From the NCBI GenBank assembly GCA_022376515.1, contig WTXI01000157.1, positions 1 through 64,000 of the forward strand: DNA of 64,000 nt, written 5' to 3'. This document shows positions 23,239 to 35,267 of the stretch, piece after piece (within the stretch, counting starts at the first letter, position 1; every line of letters starts with the position of its first letter). This DNA comes from Lactifluus volemus (Eukaryota; Basidiomycota; Agaricomycetes; Russulales; Russulaceae). The translations under genes and the position numbers were made by a program. The notes under the pieces are model-generated. The model ran no database searches and was not told where the DNA came from. It saw only the letters and a program-made list of their open reading frames with translations.

Positions 23239-25243
23239 CCACTCACATCAGATGTGCTTATAAGGTCAATTGGTGGAGGGATACGCTCAAAGTGGCATTG
23301 CCACGGAGCTGAACAAGCCCGGGGAGATTCAAACAAGCCCTGGCTGTCAATAAAAATTAGGCAGAAATTGTTTGGTGGTGGTATGGATCAACTTACCTAT
23401 CCAGGTTCATCACAAAAGTTTGCGCGGAGCTCGACTGAAATATTTTGCATGCGATTTGCGAGCCAAATGAAGAAAGGTATCAATTGGACCCAAAGTTGAG
23501 GTCCAAGAAGAATGGAGCTAGATCGCTGACCGGAGTAAACTCTCGGAGCAATAACTGATGATTCTCCTCGGGATCGGGATTACTGCGCTAATAGTGCGCT
23601 ATCGGGGTACTCACAATGAAGCCCCTGACTTGTACGCGGAATGCTTGACATACCTGACAAAAGTCTGTATGTCTTATCTCACCACGAAGATTTGAACTCT
23701 AAGCAGATGGAATGCCTCATGGAACCAGGGTGTGTGGAACTCTAAGGGCGAACATAACCTTGATACCAAGGTTACCTCAACAGTGAGTAAAAAACCTTTC
23801 TCATGGCGAGTAAGGCTCCCCCCCGTGGCACATAATAAAGGATTGTCCCGTGAAGAAGCATTTTGTGACTCCACGTTGTGCCCAAAGGAGAGACGTGGTG
23901 AGAAGCAACAGCAACCAGTAAAGCATGCCGTGCTTAATTACTGTAACTTCACCAACCGACGGTCTTGCTGGCAAACCATGTGCAGAATTGCCGACCTGTC
24001 TCAGGTAAATTAGACATGCCACGTGATTCCGATTGCCAGCACAGGGGGTGGCACATACGGTAATAATTGTGTCGTAAACTCAAACAGTGCGTCACCATGG
24101 GCACCATTCGTACTATAATACTATTGCCACCACGTACGAGTCGGTCGTACCCAGAATAGCACTGCAAAAGAGCTCCGAGGACATCCGCTTCCCGCACGTC
24201 CTTGTCCAAGCCGATCGCGACTCGGCTATGGACATGTTGTCGATATGAGGCGTGCATGCGGTACACATACACAGCATGGAGTTTAAAGGCGGGGAGCTCC
24301 TCAGAACAACTCTATTACATGACGACTACGGCCGAGGAAAAAAATCTAGCAAGCAGGCGACGCGTCGGCATCATTGATGGTGCGCGTTTCGGGTTGCTGC
24401 CACAACACGTTTCTTTGTAAAGCGGAGTTAGCCTTTTTGAGATTCGCGTGTTCGGACCGGTTGTTGCTTGGGGCAGTTGGGGTTGCTTGGCTGAGGCCTG
24501 AGGCCAACCAACGCTCAACTTGGCGTCGCGTTCAGTTGTACGGGCATCGATTATCAAAAAGCCGGAGGTTAGGTGACTCTGGTGGGGTTCTATATATACA
24601 GTATCAACCATAAGAACTTTTGATTGGCGATCGAGACCAAGTTTAAGAAGGCTGATTATTGCACGAAACTGGCATGATGTGGCGGAGATGACTCGATTGA
24701 TACTGTCCAAGCCAGACTCGAAGGCGTGCCTGTTAACGACATGGCGATAGAGTGAATCACCCAATCTGAAATTCTCCCGACATACATCCGTGCGTTAGCC
24801 CTCGCGAACCTTTTTTATATGGTCGCAAAGCGTCGCGGCCAGATTGGAGGCCATAGACCTGGGAGCAAAGGCTGTTACAAAGCACTCCCTGATTATAAAG
24901 ATGATTCGGAGGGCTCTACAAGACTGGACGGTGATACTGCGGCCCATCTGCATACACTACGTCCAACAAGCACCGAAGCAGAGATACTGTCAGGGATTGC
25001 TAATGCTCGGACCGTGACGCACGATTTACGATAACAGTAACTAATAATTGCCCATCTCAATTGCTGATTAGCGCTGATTTCTCAACAGTGCGAGATCGGG
25101 TGTGGCGTGGCAACTTTGATACATGCTCCCTCACGTGATGCAGAATATTCAGTATGCATTCAAATTACAGTGTATGGTGGGGTAATGAGTTTAGGATATG
25201 TGTGCGAATGTGTTACAATGCGGTTATAATGTCCAAGTACACT
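23239..25243. other. Gene-poor stretch
   Basis: Two kilobases without a supportable gene. Short overlapping frames occur on both strands (for example near 23732-24013 and 24315-24764) but none has a domain, splice logic or a start context. The WOPR promoter is at the left edge and the 3' end of the MLKL-like gene at the right. Confidence 0.35.
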
Positions 25244-28200
25244 TCACAGGGAAGTCGGTTCAGCTATGTCAGGTTTAAATCTGAGTCGAGCAAGTAGGAC
25301 CGAGTCCCATGGTTCAGAGGCGCCCTTGACCAACGACACATTGCTCGCGGTCACAGCGTCCATCATCTCTCGTTGAAAAGTCCCACTTGAAGGCTCCATA
25401 GATTCCTCTGCACACGTGAGCGTGAACTGGCCCCATGGTCGTCCAACGCGCGCTTGTGCGAACACATTAAAATTAACCTGTGCAAGCGCAGCCCAATTAG
25501 CGGCAACGTTAGGGAAAAGCGTCTCTGAAGCGAGCCTACCTGTCCGTCCTGGTGGTTGTGGCTAACGAAAGACGCATAGTCGGGGGCATCCAATGCTCCG
25601 ATTACTGGTAGACAATCACATGAGCAATGACACATAGCACGTTGGTCCGAGATATACCCAGAAATATATCCTCTCGCGTCAGACGCTGTTCTCCACTATA
25701 TATCTTCATAATGTGGTCGATGTTGGACTGAAACCATTTCTTTGGGACGTCCAAGTTCGTGATATAGCGATACATCGTCGTCTCGGTGTATATATATGCT
25801 ACCTTGTGGCCCGCCCGAAGCTGGAAAGAATGGGTACGGTTGACTGCTTGGCTGCCGGTTCGCGCGTAACAAGGGTTAAGGGATTAGTGTCATTGTGGAT
25901 AGATAGAGTCAGAAGGGTTGTACATACGAGGAGGAAAATAAACCTTGGACACGATCGAAGCTGCGCTGCGCAGCATTGCGCTTGTCCTGGCGTTGACTTC
26001 CTTGGTAAACCTTGCCGTAACCCAACAGCATCGGCAGCTCGTCTGCCTTACCATTCGATGTTGTGCCTGGATTGAATGCATTGAAGAGTGTTTCAAACCG
26101 ACCCTCCGGTTTTGACAGGAAGCCCACTGCGCCGAGCTCGACATGAGAAGGCTTCCAGAGCGGGAGCGTGACTGGGGGGGGAGAGAAATTACGTAATTTG
26201 ACACAAAGTTGTAAAGAAATACCCACGGATGGTGTGGTAATCATGCTGGAGAAGCATCCTGTACCGTCGCTCATCGCTGTGCTTTGCAGAAATACTATTG
26301 CGATCCGGGTCACATAGGTAATCAGATGAAAGGATACTCTGGTAAAGGGATCCTTCCTCGGATGTCATGGTGTTCGTCGATGTTGAGATTGAGCTGGACA
26401 TCAAAGGTTCCTTAACTGGCGGGTCTACTCTTTCCTCTTTGAATGACGTAGTCACCCCAGGCTCGGTTCCATCATTTCCAATGTCCAATCCAAGTGCTCC
26501 GGTATGGTCTGGTAGCGGTTGTGGCAAGATGTCGGGTGAGCGATGAGGTGGACCTTGATTCTGCGCGGACCACTGGGCAAGTATTGATGACGGCGTCGGT
26601 GAGCCGGTGATTGGCGCGCTTAAGCCCTGTGTACTTCGCTCGGTACGTTGCTTCTTGATGTCACGCGCGATTTGTTCGAACGATGGTCGATTGGAAGGAA
26701 TAGTAGCCCAGCTCGCGCGAATCACATTCATGAGCGGGCTGTTAGTGAGAGGCGATGGCGGAAGTGATGGCCTCATATTCTCGACTGGTCATGGGCGAGT
26801 GTAGTAGGAATAAGTTTGAGGGCAACACAAAAAGCACAGAATGCAAAAGTTACTTACTCAACACAAAATGTCGCACAGCATTATCATCCATAAGCGACCA
26901 CGGTAACGCTCCCTTCGTTAAAATCTCGACGCAGCAAATTGAAAACGCATAGACGTCCATTTCAGCGGTTAGTGCCTGTGCACCTTGCATAAGTTCAGGT
27001 GCTTGCCAGCGCAGTGTTCCCCCTGGAGATAGGTGAGTCAAACGGAAAAACATATGGTGAAGTATGGAACCCACGAGGGAGCGGCGCGTGACTGATGCGG
27101 TATACCTCAGACTTCATTTCACTCTGGCCAAAGTCGGAGATGATGCAGCGCGTATCATCATCGACCAGTATGTTCGCCGCCTGAGTATGCGTTAGTTCCG
27201 GAAACGTAAGTCATAGTCAAGGAAATTTTACCTTGAGATCGCCGTGCAGCACACCTTCCCTGTGAAGATAAGCCATCCCCTTCGAAATTTCATGAATCAT
27301 CCTCAGCGAATCAACTCTTGCAGCTTCAGCCTCTGTCAGGCCTTTCAGGTACTTCACGAGGCTGCCTCTGGAATAATACTTGCTAACCTGTTCGTGTCGG
27401 GTCATGTCAGGAACCCGGAAGCACGTGACCAAAAAAAAGCTCACCAGGAACCATGGCGGTTCGCCGCTCGCACTTGATGCCCCAAGCAACTCGAGGACAT
27501 TTGGGTGGTAGAGCTTCTTCCAGATCTCAACTTCATGAACGAAAATCTTTCGGGGCGTCGTTTCTGCGAGAACCTTGATTGCGACGGTGTGCGCACGCCA
27601 AGATCCGCGATATACTTCACTGAAGAACCCAAGTCCAATTTTCGCCTCGAGGTCGACTTCGAATCGCGTGATCGTCCAACTTGGCAAGCCCAAATCTGCT
27701 CCGGTCGATAGCCTCCGCAGCGCATCTATCCCAGATTCGATAAACTCGCGGTCAAGCGTGTCCGCAGTACGCCGGTTCTCAGTATCATCGCCCCCCGAGT
27801 TGGTCGACTGCAGAGCCTCGGAGCGGAGAAGTAGTGGTGACTCTATGGGGCTCTCTTCAGCCTCGACCCTGTTGTCCTCAACGACGCGCTCAAGAGCCCG
27901 CTGCAGCGTCTTTATAGCCTCGGGCATCTCGCTACGCGCAATCTGCAGTACATCGATCATTTCTGCGTCGTCGTTCGCCGCGAGGGCCGCACGCATAACT
28001 TGTCGCAAGTCCTCTGCATCGTGCGCGCGATCTTGCTCATTCTGCGCAGATCGCAATGCATGGAGTGTCCTTTGGACGCTCTGGGGTGACGGGTGTATAG
28101 TAGGTGGCACGGTGGGTGGTAAAGACGGAAGGTCTGAAAGGTGTGAGAGTGTCTCGAGTAAACCCTGGGTTTCGTTTTGTCGCCGCAACTCATTGGCCTG

Positions 28201-29417
28201 GATTAACTTGAGCGTGCGAATTTGGATGGACAGCTGTTAAGGTGAGGGATGTCAACTCGAATGCCCCGAAGTGGGGTGAAAGACCTACCCCGAACGTTCC
28301 GAGTGCATCATTAAGGGCAGCATCACAGGACGAAATGGTGAACGCAATCTCGTCACGTCTCAAATAGCGCTTGAGGAAGGGGCGGTGGCCCAACTTGGTG
28401 AGGAAGTGGAGAACACCTTGAAAGGCCCTGCGGAAAGACGGGTCAGGTTTTAGATAAGACGTGCTACTTGTGGTATCGCACTCGTTAAGTTTCGAGATTG
28501 GCGCATTGAGTTCCTCAGCGACAGTGTACCCTGCGTCGATAATTTCTTCGCGGACAGATACCAAAATATCCGCGCAGCGTTCAGTCAAACGCAAAGATGC
28601 GAGACGGTTCGTCTGGGGAATAACCATTTCAGAGGTCCCCCAAAAGGGATCGGTTGAGTTTGGAACTCACTTCGACCATATCGACGGCCTCCCATATGTT
28701 CAATAAAGTATGCCCGAGAAGCTCCAACCCAGGGATGGGCGAAAAGCGCAAGAGGTCGACCCCGGCAAAGAGCACCTCGTGGGTAACGCCCGCCGCAGTA
28801 CCGAGGACACCGGCGACGGCTTCTACAACACGCTGTGGGCGTGTGAGTGATGACTTTAAGTTCGTAGGAGGATGTCGGGAGTGCAAACGTACAGAACGAG
28901 TATGAACGTATCCTTCGACCTGCTGTGGAGGCAGGGTCCGTTTGCGTTTCGAGTTCTCAGACCATGGACGAGGTGAATTCAACCGGTGGTCCAACCAACT
29001 AGACATAAGAGTAGAGGGTTGCTCCTTATCCGACGCGTAGCTAGCTTCGGGTGATGATTTCCTTGAAGGTGAGCGGGAGCGGGAGCGGAAGGATAAGAAT
29101 GAGGGGACGGAAGGAAGCAATGCCGTACTAGATTGGGGGGCGGCGGGAGCTGAGGTGACACGGGAGACAGGGATCAAGCCATCACGTAGAAGTGACGTGT
29201 CTGGTTGAGTAAGAGAGTGCAGCGGCGTGCGGCTGCGAGAAGGGGTCGGGGATGGAGATGGGGATTGAGGCCGGGATTGTGAATTGGGATTAAGTGGTGA
29301 AGGGGTGCGCGGTATGGAGGATATGCCAGTGGGATCACTGGGAGATGTTCTCGGGAAGGAGAATGGTATCGGTGACGATTTATCGACCGAGCTTGGAGAG
29401 AGCGAGTTCTGAGTCAT
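25244..29417 (-). CDS. MLKL-like protein: helical N-terminal domain, kinase, unassigned C-terminal domain
   Basis: About 1,000 residues from ATG 29417 in roughly ten exons. Residues 1-190 are Ser/Pro-rich and disordered. Next comes VVEAVAGVLGTAAG ... FAGVDLLRFSPIPGLELLG, then NRLASLRLTERCADILVSVREEI and FQGVLHFLTKLG ... LKRYLRRDEIAFTISSCDAALN, a helical bundle matching the MLKL-NTD/MCAfunc type of fungal proteins. A helical linker (QIRTLKLIQANELRRQ) leads to a TKL-like kinase: GLGFFSEVYRGSW, AHTVAIKVLAE, HGDLKAANI, ISDFGQSEM, GTLRWQAPE. The last ~230 residues (HVELGAVGFLSKPEG, QRQDKRNAAQRSFD, AYIYTETTMYRYI, LDAPDYASFVSHNHQDGQ, LLARLRFKPD) form a conserved-looking domain I cannot name. Lys, Asp and DFG are present, so catalysis is possible. 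One base is missing in the C run at 27019-27023. Role in regulated cell death is inference from architecture. Confidence 0.85.
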
Positions 29418-31104
29418 CAATGGGGATAGTCGTGTCCTGTCGTGAGTTAAGTTTAACAGCCTCGCTTTCCAAGGTTTTTATACAATTTTGAAGGTGAGAA
29501 TGACCTACCCGGGTTTCGTGCCTTTTCAAGGTTTCGCCCTGCTGATGGGAATCGAATGCCGAAGCGAGGTCGCGTTGCACGCTGCCAGCGGCCAGTGGCA
29601 TGCTCCGTCGACATCCTATTGTACTGTATACACTACTTGGTTGCGATCACGAGGTCTTCATCACTACGTTGTCGAGCCGGCATGATTTGATGGTGCAGCA
29701 TTCTGAAACGTACTGGTCCACTACGTTAACCGACGCCCACTGGCTATTCCCACCATGTGGTGTTGTAAGCACCGCCGCCCACAGCTGCTTCCGAGTCATG
29801 CTCGCATATCATTCACGATCTACTACCGCCGCTCGCCCGCGTACAAGGCATCACTTGTGAATTGTGAAGCACACCTTGTAGTTCCTGAAACAGTATGCTA
29901 ATCCTGCAGCAACTCCGAGTCACCGTCTGCACGCTCAGAACGGTGTCTATATCTCTGACAACTTGAACAACGCTCTTCAAGTCTGTTCTCTAGCTTGCTG
30001 CCCGACGCCCCGATCTTTGCACCCTTTTACTGTAACTGAAATCCGAGTAATGCCAAGTCATACAGTGGTAAGGAGCCCAAGCCAAATAGAAACAGGTAAC
30101 GTGACTTGCTTCTCCGCCGGTTTTGTGTAGCCAAGTATGTGTAGCGCTGTCCGAGTCGTAGTACGTTTACGTGTGCTACACTAAGTTACGCTGGTTCGTC
30201 AAGTGGTGCCCAAGTCTTACGTGTGCATCAGCACAGGTGACTCATGCAGTAGGTGTGCTGGTCCATCAGGAAAACTTGTACAGTATCTGCTAAGTCATAT
30301 ACCCGACGCTAGCGAATGCTCGGCTAGTGTCAGCTAGCACCGGCTTGCACCGGCTATTTTTCTCAACCAAGCAACTCCCGAGCTACAAGGGCGTATGTAT
30401 ACAGAACTAATCGGCGGAGGAATTACTGTGGTTGTCGCGGATAGGTATACAAGCGATAATACTGGCAATGTGCATCAGTATTTGGCCCTGATGCTGTCTA
30501 ATATACGTGTGCCAAAACAATGAAACCATGGAGCAGAATCTGACATCTCGGTCATTATCACACGATTCAAGTGAAGATAAGGCCCGCGCCTTAGATGACC
30601 TGGTGATGAATATGGGAAGGGGACGGCTGCATAAAATACTACGACGGGCAACTCATTTAGTACATAACTCCTATCATAAGGCATCGGAGGGAAATTGGAG
30701 GATTACACACTGACGACCACAAACAGACTCCAGAATAGAACCTCCATGGTTCCATCGATCACCCACTCGAAGTGCAGAGTCGGTACTACAACCAAGACGA
30801 GAGTTCTTACATAGCGCTGTACTGTCTTTCGTTTCATGCATAACGTGGCTACGTCGAGACCCTCGCAACAGATATTGTGGTGACCGAAGTCAGGCGCCCA
30901 GTCAGAACGTTCCGGCGTTAGATGTTAGATGAATTGGAACTGCTGTGCTGGCTAACGAAGCACTGGCACGGTCGGCTCGAGAGTACACACATGGTACCGA
31001 AACTTGATCGCGCTCACTTGAAGAAATAGTGCAGGTTCAAGTTTGGGAAAACCGAGCTTTCTGGAATTTTGTACTAAAACTTTGTTACAGACAACAGCAG
31101 ATCA
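29418..31104. other. Gene-poor stretch with a possible LTR remnant
   Basis: Begins with the promoter of the MLKL-like gene. No supportable gene. At about 30329-30365 the sequence TGTCAGCTAGCACCGGCTTG repeats the first bases and the GCTAGC/CCGGCT word bias of the LTR at 1526, suggesting a short LTR remnant. TCCGAGT words recur between 29.79 and 30.16 kb. Confidence 0.35.
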
Positions 31105-31290
31105 TGATGCATGATCGATCGAATCATGATCGCCTGCCAGTGCGTACACTTTGGTCCCGCGCGTTCCGAGTTTGGATTTTGAAGGAATGATCACTTTCTT
31201 GCCCGAGGTCACCTGGACGACGACCGTGTCCTTCCCGATAGCCATGTGACGTCCCATCATGAACCGCCAATCAAGCCCTGGCAGAAGGTT
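31105..31290 (-). pseudogene. Orphan coding-like fragment
   Basis: A minus-strand frame of about 60 residues follows a good splice acceptor (TTCTGCCAG at about 31279-31287). It reads LDWRFMMGRHMAIGKD, then TVVVQVTSGKKVIIPSKSKLG and TRGTKVYALAGDHD before a stop near 31108. The alternating Val/Lys pattern and lack of low complexity look like real protein. No partner exon was found upstream and no family came to mind. Probably the last exon of a lost gene. Confidence 0.3.
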
Positions 31291-32449
31291 TTAAAAAAGG
31301 ATGGATGGGTTGCACTTATTGTTACTAGAAAAGGCACCCTACCTCGTTCAACGTTCAACCCCGCCAAACGGCATTAATACTGAAAACATTGGTCTACCGG
31401 GCCAGCTCCGAATCCGTGGTCGCTGTCCGACTCGGACTCGGAGTGGTTGGGACCCTATTGTTACCCAAGTCTAATGAACCCTCGTCCCTTTCCCATGCCT
31501 CTCAGGACGTTGCCAATGAGAAAAGTCAAACGACGGGCGCTCCGAGACTCTCGGACCAAGGTTAAATCATTTCTTTGTTCTGAAACCCCACAGCTGGCGC
31601 TCTCACCTATCATTCAGATGTTTATCATGGTGATCCAACTTGAATGCAACCAAATAGGTGTTTCCGCTCCCATTCTCACGACAATTCTAGTTATATTACC
31701 ACACCGTAATCTCCTAACTTGATTAAGAATTTCGACTTGACGCCATCAAACACTTCATCACGTCCGCAACATCAGGCTGCATTATCTCCGGAGCTTTTTC
31801 TGCGTGTTTGAGTATTAGTTCAAATTTGTGAGTACTCCAACCTGTCTCACTGTGAGATCATTCAGGGTACAAGTTCAGCATATGTTTGTCATTCAGACTT
31901 CCTTCGATCAAATAGCAGACCAAGACACATTACGGACTTTCATCTGACAAATCGCCTTTCTATGGAGGACCCACGTTCGTTCAAGGCATCGGTTCAGGTT
32001 TTCGATATCGATAGACGATTTCTGGCGATAACATAAACAGTGGCCTGGAAACGCTGCTACTGTGATTTGTGCAGAGCATAAATTCTCAGCTTCATGTCAC
32101 CGTTGACCCCCAAGAATCTTCGTGAGAAGCTACGGTTGCTTATGCAGCGATCCTTACCTCACAATATCGTTCTTGAATCCACCACCTGCTTAGGTTGCAT
32201 CAGGGGACTACGCCAAATCTGGCTGAGATCTGATATGGAATGCGATGAAACCAGGTGATCGACGAGCCCGGTCTTGCAAAGGCCGAATGCCGAACGGACG
32301 CACTGGGCTACGAAGGTCTGTGAAATGATATCTTCCTGTCCCTGTACAGGTCCTGTGACTCGGAATCGTGATGTGCGACGAGGAGCGTTGCTTATAAGGC
32401 GAAGCAGTCTCCTTTCAGCCGTTCAACTCGCTTAGCACCAGCGGTCGAT

Positions 32450-33360
32450 ACATCATCACTATTTGACGAAAGCATTGCCTTCGCCTACGAGGGCTCAGCT
32501 GATTCTCTGCATATACAGTACTGTGGGTAGTTGCTCTCTTGGAACAAAACGACCTCATCTCAGATCTGACTGCGGAAGCCGTTGTGACCGCTCCAAGATT
32601 CTGGGAAATGCACCCCACCCCATCATCGCACTTGACTATGGCCTATCTACCATCCTCGCCGTACCAACAAATTTGACTCACTTTCTCGCTACCTTTCAAC
32701 TCGTCCTGACCTCGTACCACTGTGAACTCTCTCCTTGAGGGGGAAACTAGTATTGGACTTTACCTTCTTTCTGGGCGTGGTCACGGCCTCGATGCACACC
32801 AGCAGGAAGATGACAGCTATGCCTGAACACTCCTCACGAGGGGCTACCACTGGCAAGTAAGGAAACACTTATAACCGACGCATATGCATTGATGATGTAC
32901 GTTACATCTGGATCCAGATTCATACCTGCCTTAGAAACTTTTGGTATCAACAAGGTTGCCCTTCAGTTCGTCACGGCATCAAAGGCCAGGACAAAGGGAT
33001 ACGCCCCTTCATCGTCATCATCTGCAATACTTGCGAGCCTTTCCCCCGTATCATCTATCCGTCTTCCTCTTCGTAGAGGAGCATCTCCCCTAGACTTCTC
33101 TATGACGCGTTTCAATGAAGTCAAGTTGCCCGCGTCAGCCCTGCTCGGTGACTAATTCGAGGCTCCCAAGGACGCCCGCGCTGTTTGGTCTGGCGTATCC
33201 CGATTAGCTCCTTTTCCATGACCGGTCCCTGCGTCTCTGGCCTCAAGCATACCACCTAAATTGGCGGTTCCTACTCGCTCCGCCGAACCATCTTGGTCAA
33301 GGCCACCCGTCATTCAATTTGTCAGGTAATGGAGTGCTCTCACGAGATGGGCTGAGCGGT
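32450..33360 (+). pseudogene. Acyl-CoA oxidase pseudogene
   Basis: Scattered blocks in changing frames match a peroxisomal acyl-CoA oxidase in the right order. They are LEQNDLISDLTAEAVV then FWEMHPTPIIALDYGLSTI (N-terminal helical domain), SGRGHGLDA, KGQDKGIRPFIVIICN (beta domain, cf. GEDKGIRPF), SPLDFSMTRFNEVKLPASALLG (hinge), then FEAPKDARAVW and KHTT-stop-IGGSYSLRRT. The full enzyme has about 650-700 residues and catalyses the first step of peroxisomal beta-oxidation with O2 as acceptor. Here there are several stops and frame changes, segments are missing, and nothing follows beyond about 33360. Unlike the one-base gaps elsewhere, this copy has both stops and missing blocks, so it is a true relic. 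Confidence 0.6.
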
Positions 33361-35267
33361 ACGGTGCACAGGGTTCGACACCAGCTTTATCGCGTGCCAC
33401 AAGGCAAGGGGGATTCCTTTGACTACGGATGGCTTGCTTAACCGTTTATCAACCAATTAAGCTGACATGAACAGCGTCATCGTCGCTGAAGGTGGACGTC
33501 CTCGCTCTTTGTATTCGCCTTCTGGGGCGAGCTCGTTCTCAGATGCTACACTCTCCAGATCCCGGCTGCCAAGAAAGTGTCTCCTCGACCTCGACGAAGG
33601 CCCGCCAAGTTCTCCGCCGCATTCCGGGGTGGGACACCCTCCGAGTACGGGTTCCTTCACCCGAGTCATCGCACCGGGCCACGCGTGCGCTCGCTCGGCG
33701 GCCAAAAAGGGGGCGGGCCATACCCAAACGTCCTTCTATCTATCTATACGAGAGTGTGTGCTCCGTCGGCCATCCGGGGGGTGACCCCCGCCCTGGTTCT
33801 CCGAGAACGTCGGACTTTTTCACGGGGAGGGAAGAAGTTGCGTTCTGTGAGGGTAGCGCCTGAGATTGAGAAATACTTGGAAGCTCTAAATGTTCAAGTA
33901 CACCGAACGCGATTCTATTGTCAGCGACTCGGACGACGCGGCTTGACTCGGACTCGGACAGGTGGCGCGCATGCCCCACCCGATATACCCGGGATGACCC
34001 CTGGCACCGATGGCACACGCCTTTAATTTTCCTTCAGATTCCCAGCGTTGTACTGACTGTGAGCAGTAGAACTGACCACTTTACAATTGCGTCAATTTGA
34101 CTTCATTCAAGAGTGGCGTGTCACACGACCGGAACCCAACCGGTTGCAGCGGCGGCTGACTACTACGGTAGCTGGACCAACGACGAAAAAAAAGACCCAG
34201 AATACTGTATCTGACTTTTTGTGTTACCACTTGCAATATTCAACACAAAGGCGGGCGCCGCAATCGCGAATTGAGTGGCGAGCACCAATAGCACGCTGCA
34301 CGCTTTTTTTTTTTCTTGTCCAATGAGATGCCGCATTAATGCCAGTGAGCGTTGTTGTGTAACGAAACGGATAAAAGTCCGTCTGGTGTGTGTCCCATCA
34401 GGCCACAACGGACAATTTAGCCAAAGTGGTGCGGGAGCCTGTCAGTCAAGGATGTGTGGGTGTTGGTGGTGTGATCATCACACACACACGCAGGTGCAGC
34501 CCTGCCCCCACCTCGGCTTCTTTTGATCCCCAATCGGGCTCGTATGTGTTACTTGTAATTTACCTGTTAGACACACAAAAACGTAATGGTACAAATTTTT
34601 GCTATTCTTGACACATGGGCTTTTATGACGCGCGCGCATCACACACACTTGGGCGGGTCGGCGACAATGTGGACCAATACAGGACCTTGAACGAGTTTAT
34701 TACGGCCCTGTGTCATGGCCCACCCGTGAGCTCGGATAAATCCCGGTTCCTTCACCCCGACCCCGTCGAGTCGAGTAAACAATTTTTACGCGTATACCGG
34801 ATCATCAATTGGACAGTCAAGCTTTGAAGCAAATTTGAAGGATTGGCGCCAGGAGCGGTGTTTCCCTTTTTTTTTTTCCTTGGCGATGTGATCATTATGA
34901 AACTAATGTATCCAAGTTGGTCCTTCATGATACTGTACTCGATTTTTTTCTTTTCACAAAACGCTCGTAAGGGATCGACGCCAGGGTTTGTTCTCGTTCG
35001 GTGACAGTAAATCAGGAAGCAACATCAGAAACACGTTCCTGCCTCACCGTGAATCCCGAGTCTGTCATGCCGGAGTCACTTTCTGGCCGTAAGTTGAGCG
35101 TCGATCCCTCCCGCTCAATAGGGTTGACTCAATCGGACGGTTAACACCGGTCGAGGATGTTGGAAGGCTCTTGATAGATTGGTGCTGTTGTAGACAATTG
35201 TGGACCATACAATAAATGTGGGGCCAAGAATACAAAGTTTATAATACGCCCTTAATAAATAAACTTG
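33361..35267. other. GC-rich then AT-rich stretch without a supported gene
   Basis: 33470-34020 is GC-rich, with long overlapping open frames on both strands and Ser/Pro/Arg-rich translations, but no domain; a possible start at 33891 (MFKYTERDSIVSDSDDAA) runs into a stop after 18 codons. From 34.1 kb the sequence turns AT-rich with T runs and a short CA repeat (34481-34490). It includes the 3' side of the zinc-finger gene at the right edge. Possibly degenerate genes; I cannot support one. Confidence 0.35.

Noticed and set aside
27575..28240. 221-codon open frame on the plus strand
   Set aside because: Exact antisense of the MLKL-like gene's linker and kinase exons; Ser/Arg-rich shadow translation without motif.
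33467..34026. Overlapping long GC-rich frames on both strands
   Set aside because: Stop-poor because of GC content; translations are Ser/Pro/Arg-rich with no domain, and three frames are equally open.
34481..34490. CA dinucleotide repeat as a functional element
   Set aside because: Too short to be more than ordinary simple sequence.
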